Source: Actinomycetota bacterium (GTDB lineage Bacteria > Actinomycetota > Acidimicrobiia > Acidimicrobiales > Ilumatobacteraceae). Taken from it: a stretch of DNA of 6,468 nt. A program made the position numbers and the translations under genes. Location of the stretch: NCBI GenBank assembly GCA_009927375.1, contig RFNE01000298.1:1-6468 (forward strand), written 5' to 3'. The notes under the pieces were generated by a model. It did not search any database. It was not told the DNA's origin and saw only the letters and a list, made by a program, of their open reading frames with translations. This document shows positions 5,317 to 6,468 of the stretch, in pieces; positions within the stretch are counted from its first letter, which is position 1; every line of letters starts with the position of its first letter.

Positions 5317-6468
5317 CTACTTCAGGGTGTCGAAAATGCGGGTCAGACCCGCGACGGTCGTACGCGGATTGACGATACACATGCGCAGCACCGTCTCGCC
5401 TTTCCAGCTACTCGGCACGACGAAGGCAATCCCCCGCTCGAGAACCGAATCACTCCACCTCTGATACTGCTCCGACGTCCAACCCTTGCGTCGCAAGACG
5501 AGCACCGACAATTCCGGATCCAGGACGAGCTCGAGGTGTTCCGACCGCCGAATCACCTCTGCCGCCTCACGAGTCACCGCGAGGGTTGCCTCCATGGCGT
5601 CGGTGTAGGCCTCGGTGCCGTGCATCGCCAGGCTGAACCACAGCGGCAGGCCGCGAGCACGTCGAGAGAGGTGATGGGCGAGGTCTGCCGGGTTCCACGC
5701 CTCGTCGCGTTGGACGTGTACGTCCTGTTGCAAGACATCGAGATATTCGGCGTGCTGGGTGTGCGCTGCCTTGGCGATCCGGGGTCGCGATAGATGAGCG
5801 CGCACGAGTCGTACGGACCAAACAGCCACTTGTGGGGATCCACGATCATGCTGTCAGCTCGTTCGATTCCCGCGAACAGCCCACGCACCGAGGGGGCACA
5901 CAATGCCGCTGCACCGTACGCACCGTCCACGTGGAACCACACTCCGCTCTCAGCGGCGAAACGACCAATCCCGTCGAGGTCGTCAACCACACCGACATTC
6001 GTCGTGCCGGCAGTCGCCACGATCGCACACACTCGGTCGCGATCCTGTGGGGAAAGTTCTGCGAATGATTCCGCCACGTGGCGGCCATGAGACTTTCCGC
6101 GTTCGTCAACCTGCGTTGAGATGATGTCGGCGTCCATGACGCGCGCCGCTTGGGCGACCGACGAGTGCGCACCACCTGATGCAACGATGAGGGGTCGCAT
6201 CGTTCGACGCGTGTCGGCATCCTTCGATCGCCAGTGCCAGCGCGCGGCGATGAGTGCCGAGAGATTGCCTGCGGTTCCCCCGGAGACGAACACACCACCG
6301 GCACTACTCGGAAGTCCCGCAAGGTCGGCGATCCAACGCAACGCCTGATTCTCCGCATAGACGGCTCCCGCACCCTCCAGCCACGACCCGGCGTAGATGT
6401 TCGACGCAGCAACGACGAGATCGAACAACACCGAGCTCTCGGTCGGTGCGCCTGGGACGAAGGAGAGG
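5317..6468 (-). CDS. PLP-dependent group II amino acid decarboxylase, C-terminal part, one -1 frameshift
   Basis: Cytosolic PLP enzyme of the aromatic-L-amino-acid/glutamate/diaminobutyrate decarboxylase family, releasing CO2 from an amino acid to give an amine. The frame is open from the right edge (SFVPGAPTESSVLFDL). About 383 residues are visible; the family is about 470-490, so roughly 90-110 N-terminal residues are outside. Features: GVFVSGGTAGNLSAL (phosphate loop), ASGGAHSSV (His stacking on PLP), ATAGTTNVGVVDDL, HVDGAYGAAAL (Asp for the pyridine nitrogen) and DPHKWLFGPYD with the PLP Lys (codon 5829-5831). One base missing in the G4 run at 5781-5784 breaks LIYRDP from RIAKAAHTQHAEYL; the rest reads to the TAG at 5317-5319. 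Substrate is unknown, although the character is nearest to aromatic amino acid decarboxylases. It is co-directional with lldD, 5 bp apart. Confidence 0.9.
5781..5784 (-). other. Frameshift site in the decarboxylase (one base missing in a G4 run)
   Basis: The N-terminal frame reads SCALIYRDP and then departs from the family. The frame carrying RIAKAAHTQHAEYLDVLQ opens here. One more C on the coding strand joins them. The apparent ATG at 5829 in the downstream frame is not a true start. Confidence 0.85.

Noticed and set aside
5574..5829. Separate gene starting at the ATG at 5829
   Set aside because: The ATG lies in the wrong frame over the PLP-lysine motif of the decarboxylase; the frame becomes meaningful only after the indel near 5781.
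1..6468. CRISPR array, insertion sequence, phage or toxin-antitoxin system
   Set aside because: No repeated spacer units, transposase or integrase motifs, terminal repeats or small toxin-like gene pairs were found on either strand. The tRNA-Cys 3' end has no visible duplicated attachment site in the window.

Overview
The window looks like chromosomal housekeeping DNA from a high-GC actinobacterium. An Acidimicrobiia/Ilumatobacter-like lineage is my best guess, from protein character, tight gene packing and apparent leaderless promoters; no database was consulted. I see no phage, transposon, CRISPR array or recognisable accessory island. I did not find a new biological system.

Layout, left to right. 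(1) The C-terminal two thirds of tryptophan 2,3-dioxygenase (kynA, + strand) enters from the left edge. It overlaps the end of a convergent APC-family amino acid permease (- strand). (2) A tRNA-Cys(GCA) gene lies on the - strand. (3) Divergent from it is a Cys/Met-metabolism PLP enzyme of the cystathionine gamma-synthase/lyase family (+ strand). An inverted repeat sits in the gap between them. (4) A ribosomal protein block follows: rpmB-rpmG (L28-L33, - strand) diverges from rpmE2 (L31 type B, + strand). The 46-bp gap between them holds back-to-back -10 boxes flanking a G5A-AA-TC5 palindrome. (5) A - strand operon runs to the right edge: a PLP-dependent group II amino acid decarboxylase (5' end outside the window), then an FMN-dependent L-lactate dehydrogenase/alpha-hydroxy-acid oxidase whose start lies 5 bp after the decarboxylase stop.

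The most striking property is that four of the five long genes are broken by single-base indels: permease +1, PLP sulfur enzyme -1 twice, lldD -1 three times, decarboxylase -1 once. In every case one compensating base restores a full-length, motif-complete protein of normal family length, and several sites are short homopolymers. This pattern fits sequencing or assembly error (uncorrected long-read or pyrosequencing-type data) far better than pseudogene decay. These genes are therefore annotated as single reconstructed CDSs spanning the frameshifts.

Functionally, the flanks concern amino acid handling: Trp ring opening, amino acid uptake, Cys/Met-type PLP chemistry and amino acid decarboxylation, with 2-hydroxy-acid oxidation. 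The centre is translation (tRNA-Cys, L28, L33, L31). The three ribosomal proteins are all of the zinc-free kind, lacking the paired cysteines of the zinc-ribbon versions.
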